64,000 nucleotides of DNA, taken from the NCBI GenBank assembly GCA_009763385.1, contig CM019831.1, positions 18,316,080 through 18,380,079 on the forward strand, given 5' to 3'. A program made the translations under genes and the position numbers. The DNA comes from Coix lacryma-jobi var. lacryma-jobi. Taxonomy: Eukaryota; Streptophyta; Magnoliopsida; Poales; Poaceae. Positions 13,201 to 22,985 of the stretch are shown here, in pieces; within the stretch, counting starts at the first letter, position 1, and each line of letters begins with the position of its first letter. The notes under the pieces were generated by a model. That model ran no database searches, had not been told where the DNA came from, and saw only the letters and a list, made by a program, of their open reading frames with translations.

Positions 13201-13260
13201 GTGCGTTCATCGCGCCTTGGCCCATATCCGGGTTCTTGCTCCTGAGGTTGTCTTGCAAAG
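10254..13260 (+). pseudogene. Antisense accessory ORF of the outer gypsy element (Transposase_28-like plus coiled coil), interrupted
   Basis: An ATG at 10254 opens a short basic start, broken by an in-frame TAG about 12 codons later. 10317-11057 gives the conserved block of the plant 'putative gypsy-type transposon' family (Pfam Transposase_28): QTSETVLF, LNHLTPNVILHLSAFVH, CEAFLGI, GGVGIQF, DWRVEWFYAGN and FEYSGP. Exon-like segments follow at about 11060-11200, 11280-11550 (basic, Ser-rich), 11760-11990, 12070-12340 and 12560-12980 (heptad-rich coiled coil), ending at 13020-13260 (SSEYHGRIW...). The gene runs against the element's own gag-pol. The younger gypsy element is inserted at 13260/13261; a remnant resumes at about 39596-39700. 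Introns are AT-rich with GT...AG-like ends, but exact splicing cannot be fixed here. Its function is unknown. Confidence 0.65.
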
Positions 13261-14380
13261 TGTTGGGGCGGCGCCCAGACCGCAGGCGCCTCCGACCTGC
13301 ATTTTACCGAAAGATGATGATGCTCTCGTGCGGAAGGGAGCATTCGCGCGGAAGCACGCATTTCGGCCTGCGGACCAAGGGGAGGCAGAGCTTTCGTGCG
13401 AAAGGGAGCATTCGCGTGGAAGCAGGCATTCGCCTCCGGTCCGCACAACTGGAGTAGGGAGGCGGAGCTTTCGTGCGAAAGGAAGCATTCGCGCGGAAGC
13501 AGGCATTCGCCTCCGGTCCGCACAACTGGAGTAGGGAGGCGGAGCTTTCGTGCGAAAGGAAGCATTCGCGCGGAAGCAGGCATTCGCCTCCGGTCCGCAC
13601 AACTGGAGTAGGGAGGCGGAGCTTTCGTGCGAAAGAAAGCATTCGCGCGGAAGCAGGCATTCGCCTCCGGTCCGCACAACTGGAGTAGGGAGGCGGAGCT
13701 TTCGTGCGAAAGGAAGCATTCGCGCGGAAGCAGGCATTCGCCTCCGGTCCGCACAACTGGAGTAGGGAGGCGGAGCTTTCGTGCTAAAGGAAGCATTCGC
13801 GCGGAAGCACGTGTTTCGGCTTGCGGACCAAGGGAAGGCGGAGCTTTCGTGCGAAAGGGAGCATTCGCGCGGAAGCAGGCGTTCGCCTCCGGTCCGCATG
13901 ACCGGAGTAGGACGGAGTTTTCGTGCGAAATGAGGCATTCGCGCGAAAGGAGCCCAGCGTTTCCGGTGAGAGTTTTCGTCTTTCATGACTTTGGTTTTTC
14001 TTAGGTTTTCGCAGCTCGACGGAAGCCTGGGTCAAAGGGAGCGGGCCCACCGGCCGGAAAAAGGAGCCGGGGGATGCTGGGCCCACCAGATGGCGAAGTT
14101 ACGATGATGCCCCTCGCGCCGGAAAAGGCGGCGTACAACCATGGATTAGTTGAGCAGGGGCATCATTGTAATTGTAGCAGAGTGGATGGAAGGGCATTCT
14201 TGTACTTTCAAATTGATCTGGATTAATATAAAAAGCTCCCAACCTCCCAAGGGAGGAGGAGGAGGAGAACACTGTTCACTTCTACTACTTTCCCGTTCTA
14301 CCGTTCGTTTTCCGCTTTCGCTTTGAGCTTTCGTTCGTGCGACGACCCGCTGTTTCAGGATCTCGGTCCCTGAAACAACA
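13261..14380 (+). repeat. 5' LTR of the inner gypsy element (1120 bp)
   Basis: Bounded by TG...CA ends and the CAAAG duplication. It contains about five 77-bp units, a TATA-like TTAATATAAAAAG (about 14223-14235), then the C-rich leader leading to TCTCGGTCCCTGAAACAACA. Confidence 0.95.
13385..13790. repeat. 77-bp tandem repeat in the U3 part of the 5' LTR
   Basis: Units start GGAGGCGGAGCTTTCGTGCG and recur every 77 bp. Each holds CTTTCGTGCGAAAG (CTTTCG and CGAAAG arms around TG), ATTCGCGCGGAAGCAGG and CTCCGGTCCGCACAACTGG. The 3' LTR has about two fewer units, which accounts for the 152-bp length difference between LTRs. The repeats are probably U3 promoter modules; the Arg/Ser-rich ORFs they create are by-products. 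Confidence 0.93.
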
Positions 14381-14396
14381 TTGGCGCCCACCGTGG
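14381..14396 (+). other. Primer-binding-site position of the inner gypsy element
   Basis: TTGGCGCCCACCGTGG lies directly after the LTR end, the position where a tRNA 3' end would prime minus-strand synthesis. I do not assign the tRNA from sequence alone. Confidence 0.6.
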
Positions 14397-14414
14397 TTGT
14401 CGCCCGAGCTTACC

Positions 14415-17400
14415 ATGCCACCAAGGAAAGCGCCGAAAGCGGTCGACAATCTGGAGGCTATCGCCGTGAGGAAGGATGTTTTCGGCACCATTGCGGCTTC
14501 AGTCCCAGCTAGCCAGGTTCCACCAAACACAGTTGCAGAGCCGCCACCTTTCAGCGGCGCCCTGTCGATAGAAGCGCAGCCGCCGCCGGGAGCATCGACG
14601 AGCCAGAATGTACAACCCCAGGATCAGCGTACTTTCGGCAGAGAGGGAACACCGGAAGGGCTTGTCGAGGACGAATTCGGCGAAGAGGATGATGATGCTG
14701 ACGAAATCACAAGGCACGCCCAAGCAATCAAGACATTGGCACAGCAGCAAGACGAAATCGAGAGGCTGTTGTTGCAAAGAGACCAGCTGCAGCAGTGGTT
14801 GGCGGCGAAAGCAAGAGAAGACGAGACTCGCAACGCCATTCGGCGAGCTGAGGCGCACAGGAGGCAACTCGAGAAGGAAATTCAGGAGCTGCGAAGAGCC
14901 GGGGCGGACCCCAACCCGACAACACAAGAAGACGTATTCATACCAAGGCGAGAGCAACCACCGGCTTTCGGCAGCGCCATCGACGAAACCTCTCCACTCT
15001 CGAGGGAGTTGCAGGCTCATCCGTGGCCACTCAATTACAAGCCTCGCATTCCGACTTTCGACGGTAAAGCGAACCCGCGCAAGTTCTTGGCAAGCTATGA
15101 GACAGCTGTCTTTTCGGCAGGCGGGGACAATCAGGCTCTAGCAAAATCTCTCATCTTGGCGGTCGAAGACGTGGCCCACGATTGGTACACCACTCTCAAG
15201 CCACTGTCCATCTATTCATGGGCACAGCTGAAAGCCGAGCTGCTGGCCACTTTCCAAGGATTCCGACCGGATGTCAAGACCACGCGGGACCTCATGAATT
15301 GCACCCAGCAAGACGACGAGCCACTTTCGGAGTACCTCAAACGTTTCATCCAGCTGAAAGCTCAAGCCCCAAATGTGCCGGAAGCCGCGGTGATCGCAGC
15401 AGCCATCGAAGGCTTGGGGACTGGGCAGTGCGCCGCTCACCTGTCCAGGGAGCCGCCGAAAGATGTCAAGGAATTGTTCGACGTAATGAATGCGTACGCG
15501 AGGTCCGACGACGACTTTCGGCGACGCAAGGCCGCCCGCCTGACGCAGAGGCAAGCGACGAAAGCAAGTCGACCGCCGCCCGTGCCGAATCAAAGAATTG
15601 TGAGGCCTTTTCGTTCAGTCAACAACCTGCAGGAAGAACCGGCACAATCGGCGGCAGGCACTGAGAGGCTTGACATGGCTGACTTCCAGCCCCAAAGAGG
15701 GTTTGACCAACCTTTCCGTGGAGGACGCAGCGGAAGGACAGGACGCGGCGGCCGAGACGGTAGAGGCCGCGGAAGAGGACCCAGGCCACCATATTGCGTC
15801 GTTTGTGACGGCAATTTCGGCCATACCACTCGGGATTGCAAGTACAGCAAAATGGCAAAAGAGCTGAAAGATAAGGATCAAACGTCAGCCTCCGCCGAAA
15901 GCTCCAAGCATGTTTTCCACAATTCGCAAGACCCGTCAGCTGTGGTGGCAGCATGCAGCAATTACGCGAGCACACCTATGCATCCCCCGCAGTACATGCA
16001 TCCCCAGAATTTGCATTGGTACAATCCGGCGTATCAGGGCTGTCACCTTCCGGTCTTTGCGCCGCATTCGGTGGCGGTTTCGTCACCTATGCCTTATCAG
16101 CGTCAGCCAACGCCGCCACCGGCGCTTCCGGTTCAGACCCAACCTCAGGGGCAGCAAGCACAGCCGGGTTTCCAGCAGGTGCAGGAGATGGAAAATGAAG
16201 CTAGCGCAATCAACAGCATCCTTCCGTCAAAAGGGCACATTTTCGCCATCACGGGCGGATCTAACCTAGAGCACGAAAGCAAGAGAGCTAGAAGGGACTA
16301 CCATCGAAGAGTCCAGATAGTATCACCAAGGCTTCCACTAAACAGGCCAGCTTGGTCACTAGCGCCGATATGTTTCGACGAGTCCGACTTCAAAATTCGC
16401 GACTACCCGCATTACGACGCTTTCGTCGCCACAGCCAACGTGGTCGGCTTCACTTTGCACAACATTCTGATTGACACCGGAAGCTCAGCAGACATCCTTT
16501 TCGTAAAAGCTTTCGAGGCAATGGGATTCGACAGACGCAGTTTGGACCCCGCCGGTAATTCACTGTACGGGTTCGGAGGAAGAAAGATCGATGCTATCGG
16601 CAAAAAGCAGATCCCTGTATCCTTCGCCGAAGGGGAAAGAGTCCGCACCGAGACACTAACATTCGACATAGTAAACATGGACTACCCGTACACTGCCATT
16701 TTCGGTAGAGGTTTCACCAACAGGTTCAACGTTGTCATCAAGCAAAGCTACCTATGCATGAAGATGCCATCCCCTTTCGGCATCATCGCCGTACATGGAG
16801 ATCAGCAAGCTTCCAGAAGGATTGAGGGAAAACCAACCCCAGGCTATAGCCTCATCAATGAGGTGGCAAACAAAGACGAAATGCAAACAACCACCGAAGA
16901 GCACGCTATCGTCAGCACGTCGGAATACAAGGTTGGGGCAGCCGAAGAAACGATAAGAATCCCGCTCGCGGCCTCCAGGCCCGAAAGAGCCGTGCATATC
17001 TGGACAAGCATGCCGGAAGAAGAAAGGAACGCTTTGGCATCCTTCCTTGCGAGCAATGACGACATTTTCGCTTGGTCAGCAAGCGACTTGCAAGGCGTTA
17101 GCAGAGATCTCACCCAGCACAGTTTGAACATCGCAAGCGGCGCTAAGCCCAGAAAGCAAAAACTGAGAAAAATGTCAAACGAAAGGGCAGACGCGCGAAA
17201 GCCGAAGTACAAAGATTACTCGACGCGGGAGTAATCCGACCGGTCCAGTATCCCGAATGGCTGGCGAATGTCGTCTTGGTGAAAAAGAAAAATGGAAAAT
17301 GGCGAATGTGCGTTGATTTCACCGACCTCAACAAATGCTGCCCGAAGGATCCGTACCCTTTGCCTCATATCGACAAGCTTGTCGACATTGCATCTGGTTG

Positions 17401-20400
17401 TGAAATAATGAGCTTGCTAGATTGTTTTTCAGGCTATCACCAGATTTGGCTACATCCCGACGATGAGGAGAAAACCAGTTTCATCACCCCTATAGGCACA
17501 TACTGCTACCGGCGAATGCCGGAAGGGCTGCGGAATGCAGGCCCTACTTTCTCGCGAATGACCGACAAAGTGTTCGAAAGCCAAAAGCAAAAGAAAAACT
17601 TGTTGGCGTACGTTGACGATATAGTGGTTAAGAGCGATAGACAGGAAGATCATCAGGCAGATTTGCTCGAGACTTTCGGCAATCTCCGGAAGAGCGGTTT
17701 AAAGCTAAACCCCGACAAGTGCATTTTCGGCATCAAGAAAGGCAAGCTCCTCGGTTGCCTGGTATCGGCAAGAGGAATTGAAGCCAATCCCGACAAGATA
17801 GCGGCAATCATCAACATGCAACCGCCCTCAAACCGAAAGCAAGTGCAAAAGTTGACAGGAAGACTGGCTTCTCTGAACAGATTCATCGCAAGGTCCGCCG
17901 AAAGAGGGCTGCCTTTCTTCCGAACCCTGCGTAGCTCCGACCCTTTCGATTGGGGGGAAGAGCAGCACCAAGCTTTTCAGCAGCTAAAGGACTATTTGAC
18001 CAAGCTAACCACGCTGTCCAAGCCGTCGCCGGAAGCAACGCTCTTGTTGTATCTCGCAGCGTCTCACGCCACTGTAAGCGCGGTACTGGTGGAAGAAAAG
18101 GAGCACGAAAACAAGATGACGCAGTTCCCAATCTATTTTGTTTCCGAGGCCCTTTCGGGCACAAAGCTGAACTACTCAGAGCTAGAGAAGATAGCCTATA
18201 CAGTGCTAATGGCCTCCCGAAAGCTAAAACATTACTTTCAGTCTCACCACATAATAGTCCTATCGGCTCAGCCGTTAAAAGCCCTGTTTCGCAACAATGA
18301 AGCTATCGGCCGAATTGGCAAATGGGCAGCAGAGCTAAACGAATATGTGATAGATTTCCAACATCGATCCGCAATCAAGTCGCAGGCATTGGCGGACTTC
18401 ATAGCAGATTGGACCCCTGCTGCTTTCGACACCACACTCGAATTCGAAGAGCCCGTCTGGACTGTGAATTGCGACCGCGCATGGGGCATGACTGGAGCCG
18501 GAATCTCAGCAATCCTTACACCTCCAAGAGGACCAAAGGTCAGATTTGCCGCAAGGCTGCAATTCCTCACAACCAACAACACCGCTGAATATGAAGCCGT
18601 ATTGCTGGGTTTACGAAAGCTCTGAGCAATCGGAGCGAGAAGATGCGTAGTCAAGTCGGATTCCCAGGTGGTTGTCGGTTAGGCCTGGATATCGAGCCAG
18701 CTCGGCTCGTTATGGCTCGACTCGTTATAGCTCGGCTCGTTAGCAAGCTGGCTCGACTCAGCTCGTTATACTAACGAGCTAGAAGAGCATCTCGACTCGG
18801 CTCGTTATAGAGCTCGAGCTGGCTCGTTTGGCTCGCGAGCCAAATCATAAAAACACAATTTCTCAAAGTACATGTAAATTTAACAAAGAATAATATCTTC
18901 ATATAAAAACAAAATTTACCTTATATATGTGAACAACACATAAGAACAAATATGATTTTCACCACATTGTTGGACGCCTGGAGATTTTATAATAACTAAT
19001 TTGAGTTTGTTGGCTTGTGAATTAATTGGCTCGTACGAGCTAACGAGCAGCTCGCGAGCCAGCTCGAGCTGGCTCGTTATAAATCGAGCTGGCTCGTTAT
19101 AAAACAAGCTGACCCGTTATAAAACGAGTCGAGCTCGAGCTGAGCCATTAACGAGCGAGTCGAGCGAGCTAGCGAGTTTCGAGTTTTTCGTCCAGCGTAT
19201 TGTCGGTCATGCCGAAAAGGACTTCACCGCAAGAGAGCCAGAGCTAGCCAAGTATCTGGCGGCAATCAGAAGAATGGAGAAATATTTCACTGGTTTCACC
19301 CTGCGACACATTCCAAGGGCCGAAAATGCAGAGGCAGACGAGCTGGCCAAAGCCGCAGCACAAAATCTAACGCTGCCATCAGATGTGTTCTATCAGGTCC
19401 TTTCGGCAAAAGCCGTGAAAGAGGAGGAAGAACATCCAGACTCGATACATGCTATCGTCAGTGATGACTGGAGGTCACAGATATTCGCCTATTTAGCTGG
19501 AACTTACGAGCCACAGTCTAGGAAGGATGCCGAAAGAATGGCCAGCAGGGCGAAAGGTTACGCAATCATTGGAGAGCATTTGTTCAAAAATGGAATAACA
19601 GCACCTCTTCTGAAATGCATAAGCCAGCGCGAAGGCATTCAGCTGCTCGAAGAAATGCATGCCGGAATGTGCGGAGCGCATAGAGGGCCTCACGAGATAG
19701 CGCACAGAGCAATGAGACAAGGATTTTACTGGCCTTTCGCTGCATCAGATGCCAAAGAGCTGGTCAAATGTTGCAAAGGTTGCCAGATGTTCGCCAAAAA
19801 TCAGAAAGCCCCAGCAAATGAGACCACGCCGATAGTGCCGACCTGGCCATTGCAGAGGTGGGGCATTGACATAGTCAGTCCGCTACCAGCAGCCCCGGGC
19901 AACTTGCGTTTTGCAGCGGTAGCTCTTGAGTATTTCACCAAATGGGTGGAAGCGAAGGCTCTTGCCAGCATAACTTCCACCTCTTTAACTAAGTTCGTCT
20001 GGCAGAGGATAATCTGTCGCTTTGGTGTTCCGTCATTCATCGCCTGCGACAACGGGAAGCAGTTCGATTGCGCCGAATTCAGGAATTTTTGTGATGAACT
20101 CAGCATCAATCTCAATTTCGCATCTGTAAATTACCCGCAAGCAAACGGGGCTGTCGAAAGAGCGAATGGCTTAATCTTTTCGGCAATTTCGAAAACACTG
20201 TACGACTCGCCGAAAGGCAAGTGGGCCAACACCCTAACAGCAGCTGTATGGGGACACAACATTTCACGGTCCAGAGCTACCGGCTTCACCCCATTCAGGC
20301 TACTTTACGGTGAGGAAGCAGTAACCCCGGAAGAAGTAAAGCTGGGTTCCTTCCGAACCGAAATGACCCCAACTACTGAAGAGCAAAGACACGTCGAGCT

Positions 20401-20686
20401 CGACACCGTCGAAGAAGTAAGACTGCAGGCTGCAAACAACCTCGAAAAGTACCACGCCGAAACGAAGCATCACAGGGACAAGACGATAATCCGAAAGGAT
20501 ATCAAGCCTGGTGACATGGTCACCATTCGGCAGCCAGATAAACAAGGCAAGCTGCAATCGCAGTGGCAAGGCCCTTTCGTCGTGGCAAGCATGGCAGCGC
20601 CCGGTGTATTCCGGTTGATGAATGACAAGGGCGAAGTATCAGCTCACACATGGAACGCGAGCAATCTGCGCCGTTTCTACCCGTAA
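14415..20686 (+). pseudogene. gag-pol polyprotein of the inner gypsy element (gag-protease-RT-RNase H-integrase), disrupted
   Basis: Start ATG is 14415. The first frame runs 939 codons to a stop at 17234. It shows an acidic Gln-rich coiled region, a retrotransposon gag domain (from about residue 204, PRIPTFDGKANPRKFL), an Arg/Gly-rich tract with a zinc knuckle (CVVCDGNFGHTTRDC, about residue 458) and a protease (DTGSSADILF, about residue 685). A one-base shift near 17180-17200 moves the reading to the next frame, which carries the RT, including CVDFTDLN and catalytic YVDD at about 17608. RNase H starts near 18460 (DRAWGMTGAG) and meets a TGA at 18623-18625; a MITE then splits it at 18680-19199. 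The last frame (to 20686) has the integrase zinc finger (H..H, CKGCQ), the D, D, E positions (WGIDIV, CDNGKQF, AVERANG) and a C-terminal GDMVTIR...RRFYP module. It cannot make one protein as it stands. Confidence 0.93.
18680..19199. mobile_element. hAT-like MITE inserted in RNase H
   Basis: The 520-bp element is flanked by the 8-bp duplication TTGTCGGT (18672-18679 and 19200-19207), as expected for hAT elements. Ends are TAGGCCTGGA and TCCAGCGTA, an imperfect inverted pair. Both flanks are packed with GCTCGTTA/CGAGCTGGCTCG motifs in opposite orientation, around an AT-rich core. No coding capacity is seen. Confidence 0.85.
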
Positions 20687-20990
20687 TTCATCTCTTTTTC
20701 GACTGTGGTGCAATTTCTCTCTCTTTCGCCATTTTTTGTAATCAAACGTCGGCTGTGCTCTTTTTCCTCGCCGGGGAAGCCCTTCATCGGGGTGCGAGGT
20801 TTTTTAACGAGGCAGCCGAATGTAACCGCTACATTACTAAAGTAGCCATAATTCCCCAAAAATGTCATGCGAATCGGTCGAAGACGAAATCAACCAAGCA
20901 TAAGGTTGAGACATTCGTCAACACAAGGTGATAAAAAGAGAATGTCGAGGAGGTAGGGCAAAATAGACCCCTTCCATCCAACGACAATCT
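20687..20990. other. Spacer between pol and the 55-bp array
   Basis: About 300 bp of non-coding sequence of the inner element, with several CGAAAG/CCGAAT motifs but no gene or repeat that I can identify. Confidence 0.5.
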
Positions 20991-21400
20991 CGAAAGCCTG
21001 CGGGCTATATGAAAACCGACCCTCCGACAAAATACGAGGGCGGAACGAAAGCCTGCGGGCCATGTGAAATCCGACCCTCCGACAAAACGAGAGGGCGGAA
21101 CGAAAGCCTGCGGGCTATATGAAAACCGACCCTCCGACAAAATGCGAGGGCGGAACGAAAGCCTGCGGGCTATGTGAAATCCGACCCTCCGACAAAACGA
21201 GAGGGCGGAACGAAAGCCTGTGGGCTATATGAAATCCGACCCTCCGACAAAACGAGAGGGCGGAACGAAAGCCTGCGGGTTATATGAAAGCTGACCCTCC
21301 GACAAAATGCGAGGGCGGAACGAAGGCCTGCGGGCCACGAACAAACCGGCCCTCCGACAAAACGAGGGCTGAACGAAAGCTTGCGGGCTATGCAAAAGCA
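20991..21400. repeat. 55-bp tandem repeat array after pol
   Basis: CGAAAGCCTGCGGGC starts units at 20991, 21046 and 21101 and so on, a period of 55 bp for about 7.5 copies. Each unit also holds CCGACCCTCCGACAAAA and GAGGGCGGAA. Later units are slightly shortened. Non-coding spacer between gag-pol and the antisense ORF. Confidence 0.92.
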
Positions 21401-21949
21401 GCCCCCCATCACCGAAAGGGGAGGATGGTAGCGGAGAACAAGCCCATCAGCCCTAGTAGGGCAAAACAAACGACAGCTAGCAAGCATTTACAGCCGCTAA
21501 AACATAAATGCTGCATTAACCTTTCACCTACCAAGTGATCACAAATACAGCCAGGAGAGTAAATGCAGCCGTCCTGTACCATGGGCAAGGCAGTATAAAT
21601 AGGCAACAAAGCGCAAGCCTCCCACCCATCCTAAACTACCGAGGCTCTTCAAAATGTTAGTTCCAGGTAGTCAGCTCATTACCGAAAATGGAGTAGGAAG
21701 CATCAGGAGCTACGCTTTCGCTTTTATGATGGTGTCATCGGCATCGCGTCCACCTATCGTCACCAATCCGGTAACTGTAGGCGGTAGTACTATCGAGTGG
21801 CTCCCCATCTCAAACCAAAGATAGGAGATGAACCAAGCCGTGCATGCGGCTGGACAGCAATACGAGCAATATCATAATCATAGTCGATTGTATGCTCCCC
21901 AAGTTGCGTTCATAAAGACATTTTCGTCAACCGAATTATCAAGCGCCTT
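21401..21949. other. Spacer between the two tandem arrays
   Basis: Short plus-strand frames exist, but none has a recognisable product. 21590-21600 contains GCAGTATAAATAGGC, a good TATA-box match, so a plus-strand transcript could start here. Whether it is used is unknown. Confidence 0.4.
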
Positions 21950-22985
21950 CGCGCGAATGCTACCACCCTCGCCTAAGTGTGGGGCGGGCGCTTCTTTGCT
22001 ATCGGCCGAGGGGCTCGCACCGAAAGCTCCCTCGCGCGAATGCTACCGCCCCTCGCCTAAGTGTGTGGGGGCGGACGCTCCTTTGCTATCGGCCGAGGGG
22101 CTCGCACCGAAAGCTCCCTCGCGCAAATGCTACCACCCCTCGCCTGGGTGGGGGCGGGCGCTTCTTTGCTATCGGCCGAGGGGCTCGCACCGAAAGCTCC
22201 CTCGCGCGAATGCTACCGCCCCTCGCCTAAGTGAGTGGGGGCGGGCGCTTCTTTGCTATCGGCCGAGGGGCTCGCACCGAAAGCTCCCTCGCGCGAATGC
22301 TACCGCCCCTCGCCTAAGTGAGTGGGGGCGTGCGCTCCTTTGCTATCGGCCGAGGGGCTCGCACCGAAAGCTCCCTCGCGCGAATGCTACCGCCCCTCGC
22401 CTAAGTGTGGGGGCGGGCGCTCTTTGCTATCGGCCGAGGGGCTCGCACCGAAAGCCCTCGCGCAAATGCTACCGCCCCTCGCCTAAGTGAGTGGGGGCGG
22501 GCGCTCCTTTGCTATCGGCCGAGGGGCTCGCACCGAAAGCTCCCTCGCGCGAATGCTACCGCCACTCGCCTAAGTGTGTGGTGGCGGGCGCTTCATTGCT
22601 ATCGGCCGAGGGGCTCACACCGAAAGCTCCCTCGCGCGAACGCTACCACCCCTCGCCTAAGTGTGTGGGGGCGGGCGCTTCTTTGCTATCGGCGGAGGGG
22701 CTCGCACCGAAAGCTCCCTCGCGCGAATGCTACCGCCCCTCGCCTAAGTAAGTGGGGGCGGGCGCTCCTTTGCTATCGGCCGAGGGGCTCGCACCGAAAG
22801 CTCCTCGCGCGAATGCTACCACCCCTCGCCTAAGTAAGTGGGGCGGGCGCTCCTTTGCTATCGGTCGAGGGGCTCGCATCAAAACCAACCTCGCGCGAAT
22901 GCTACCGCCCCTCACCTAAGTAAGTGGGGCCGGCACGTCATCGCTATCGGCCGAGGGACTCGCAACGAAAGCTCCATCGCGCGAA
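21950..22985. repeat. 87-bp tandem repeat array, about 12 copies
   Basis: TCGCGCGAATGCTACCGCCC starts units (for example 22202 and 22289, 87 bp apart). Each unit contains CCTCGCCTAAGTG, GGGGGCGGGCGC, TTTGCTATCGGCCGAGGGGC and CGCACCGAAAGCTCC. Several frames are open across the array, giving repetitive Arg/Pro/Ser translations, which I treat as by-products. The array lies between gag-pol and the 3' end of the antisense ORF. Confidence 0.93.

Noticed and set aside
13385..13790. Regularly spaced repeats as a possible CRISPR array
   Set aside because: The 77-bp units are directly adjacent with no variable spacers, lie inside an LTR, and the DNA is plant nuclear. The same reasoning excludes the 55-bp and 87-bp arrays.
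13179..13986. Long minus-strand ORFs (RTGGECLLPRECF repeats) in the LTR
   Set aside because: Three overlapping frames on one strand and several on the other are open, which is a consequence of the GC-rich 77-bp repeat within the LTR.
14499..15020. Antisense ORFs opposite gag
   Set aside because: They shadow the GC-rich gag frame, lack recognisable domains and are not at the position of the accessory ORF.
21979..22833. Repetitive Arg/Pro-rich protein encoded by the 87-bp array (CYRPRGSHRKLP repeats)
   Set aside because: 87 is a multiple of 3, so any frame without a stop stays open across units; several frames are open at once and small indels shift them. No start context or homology supports a gene.
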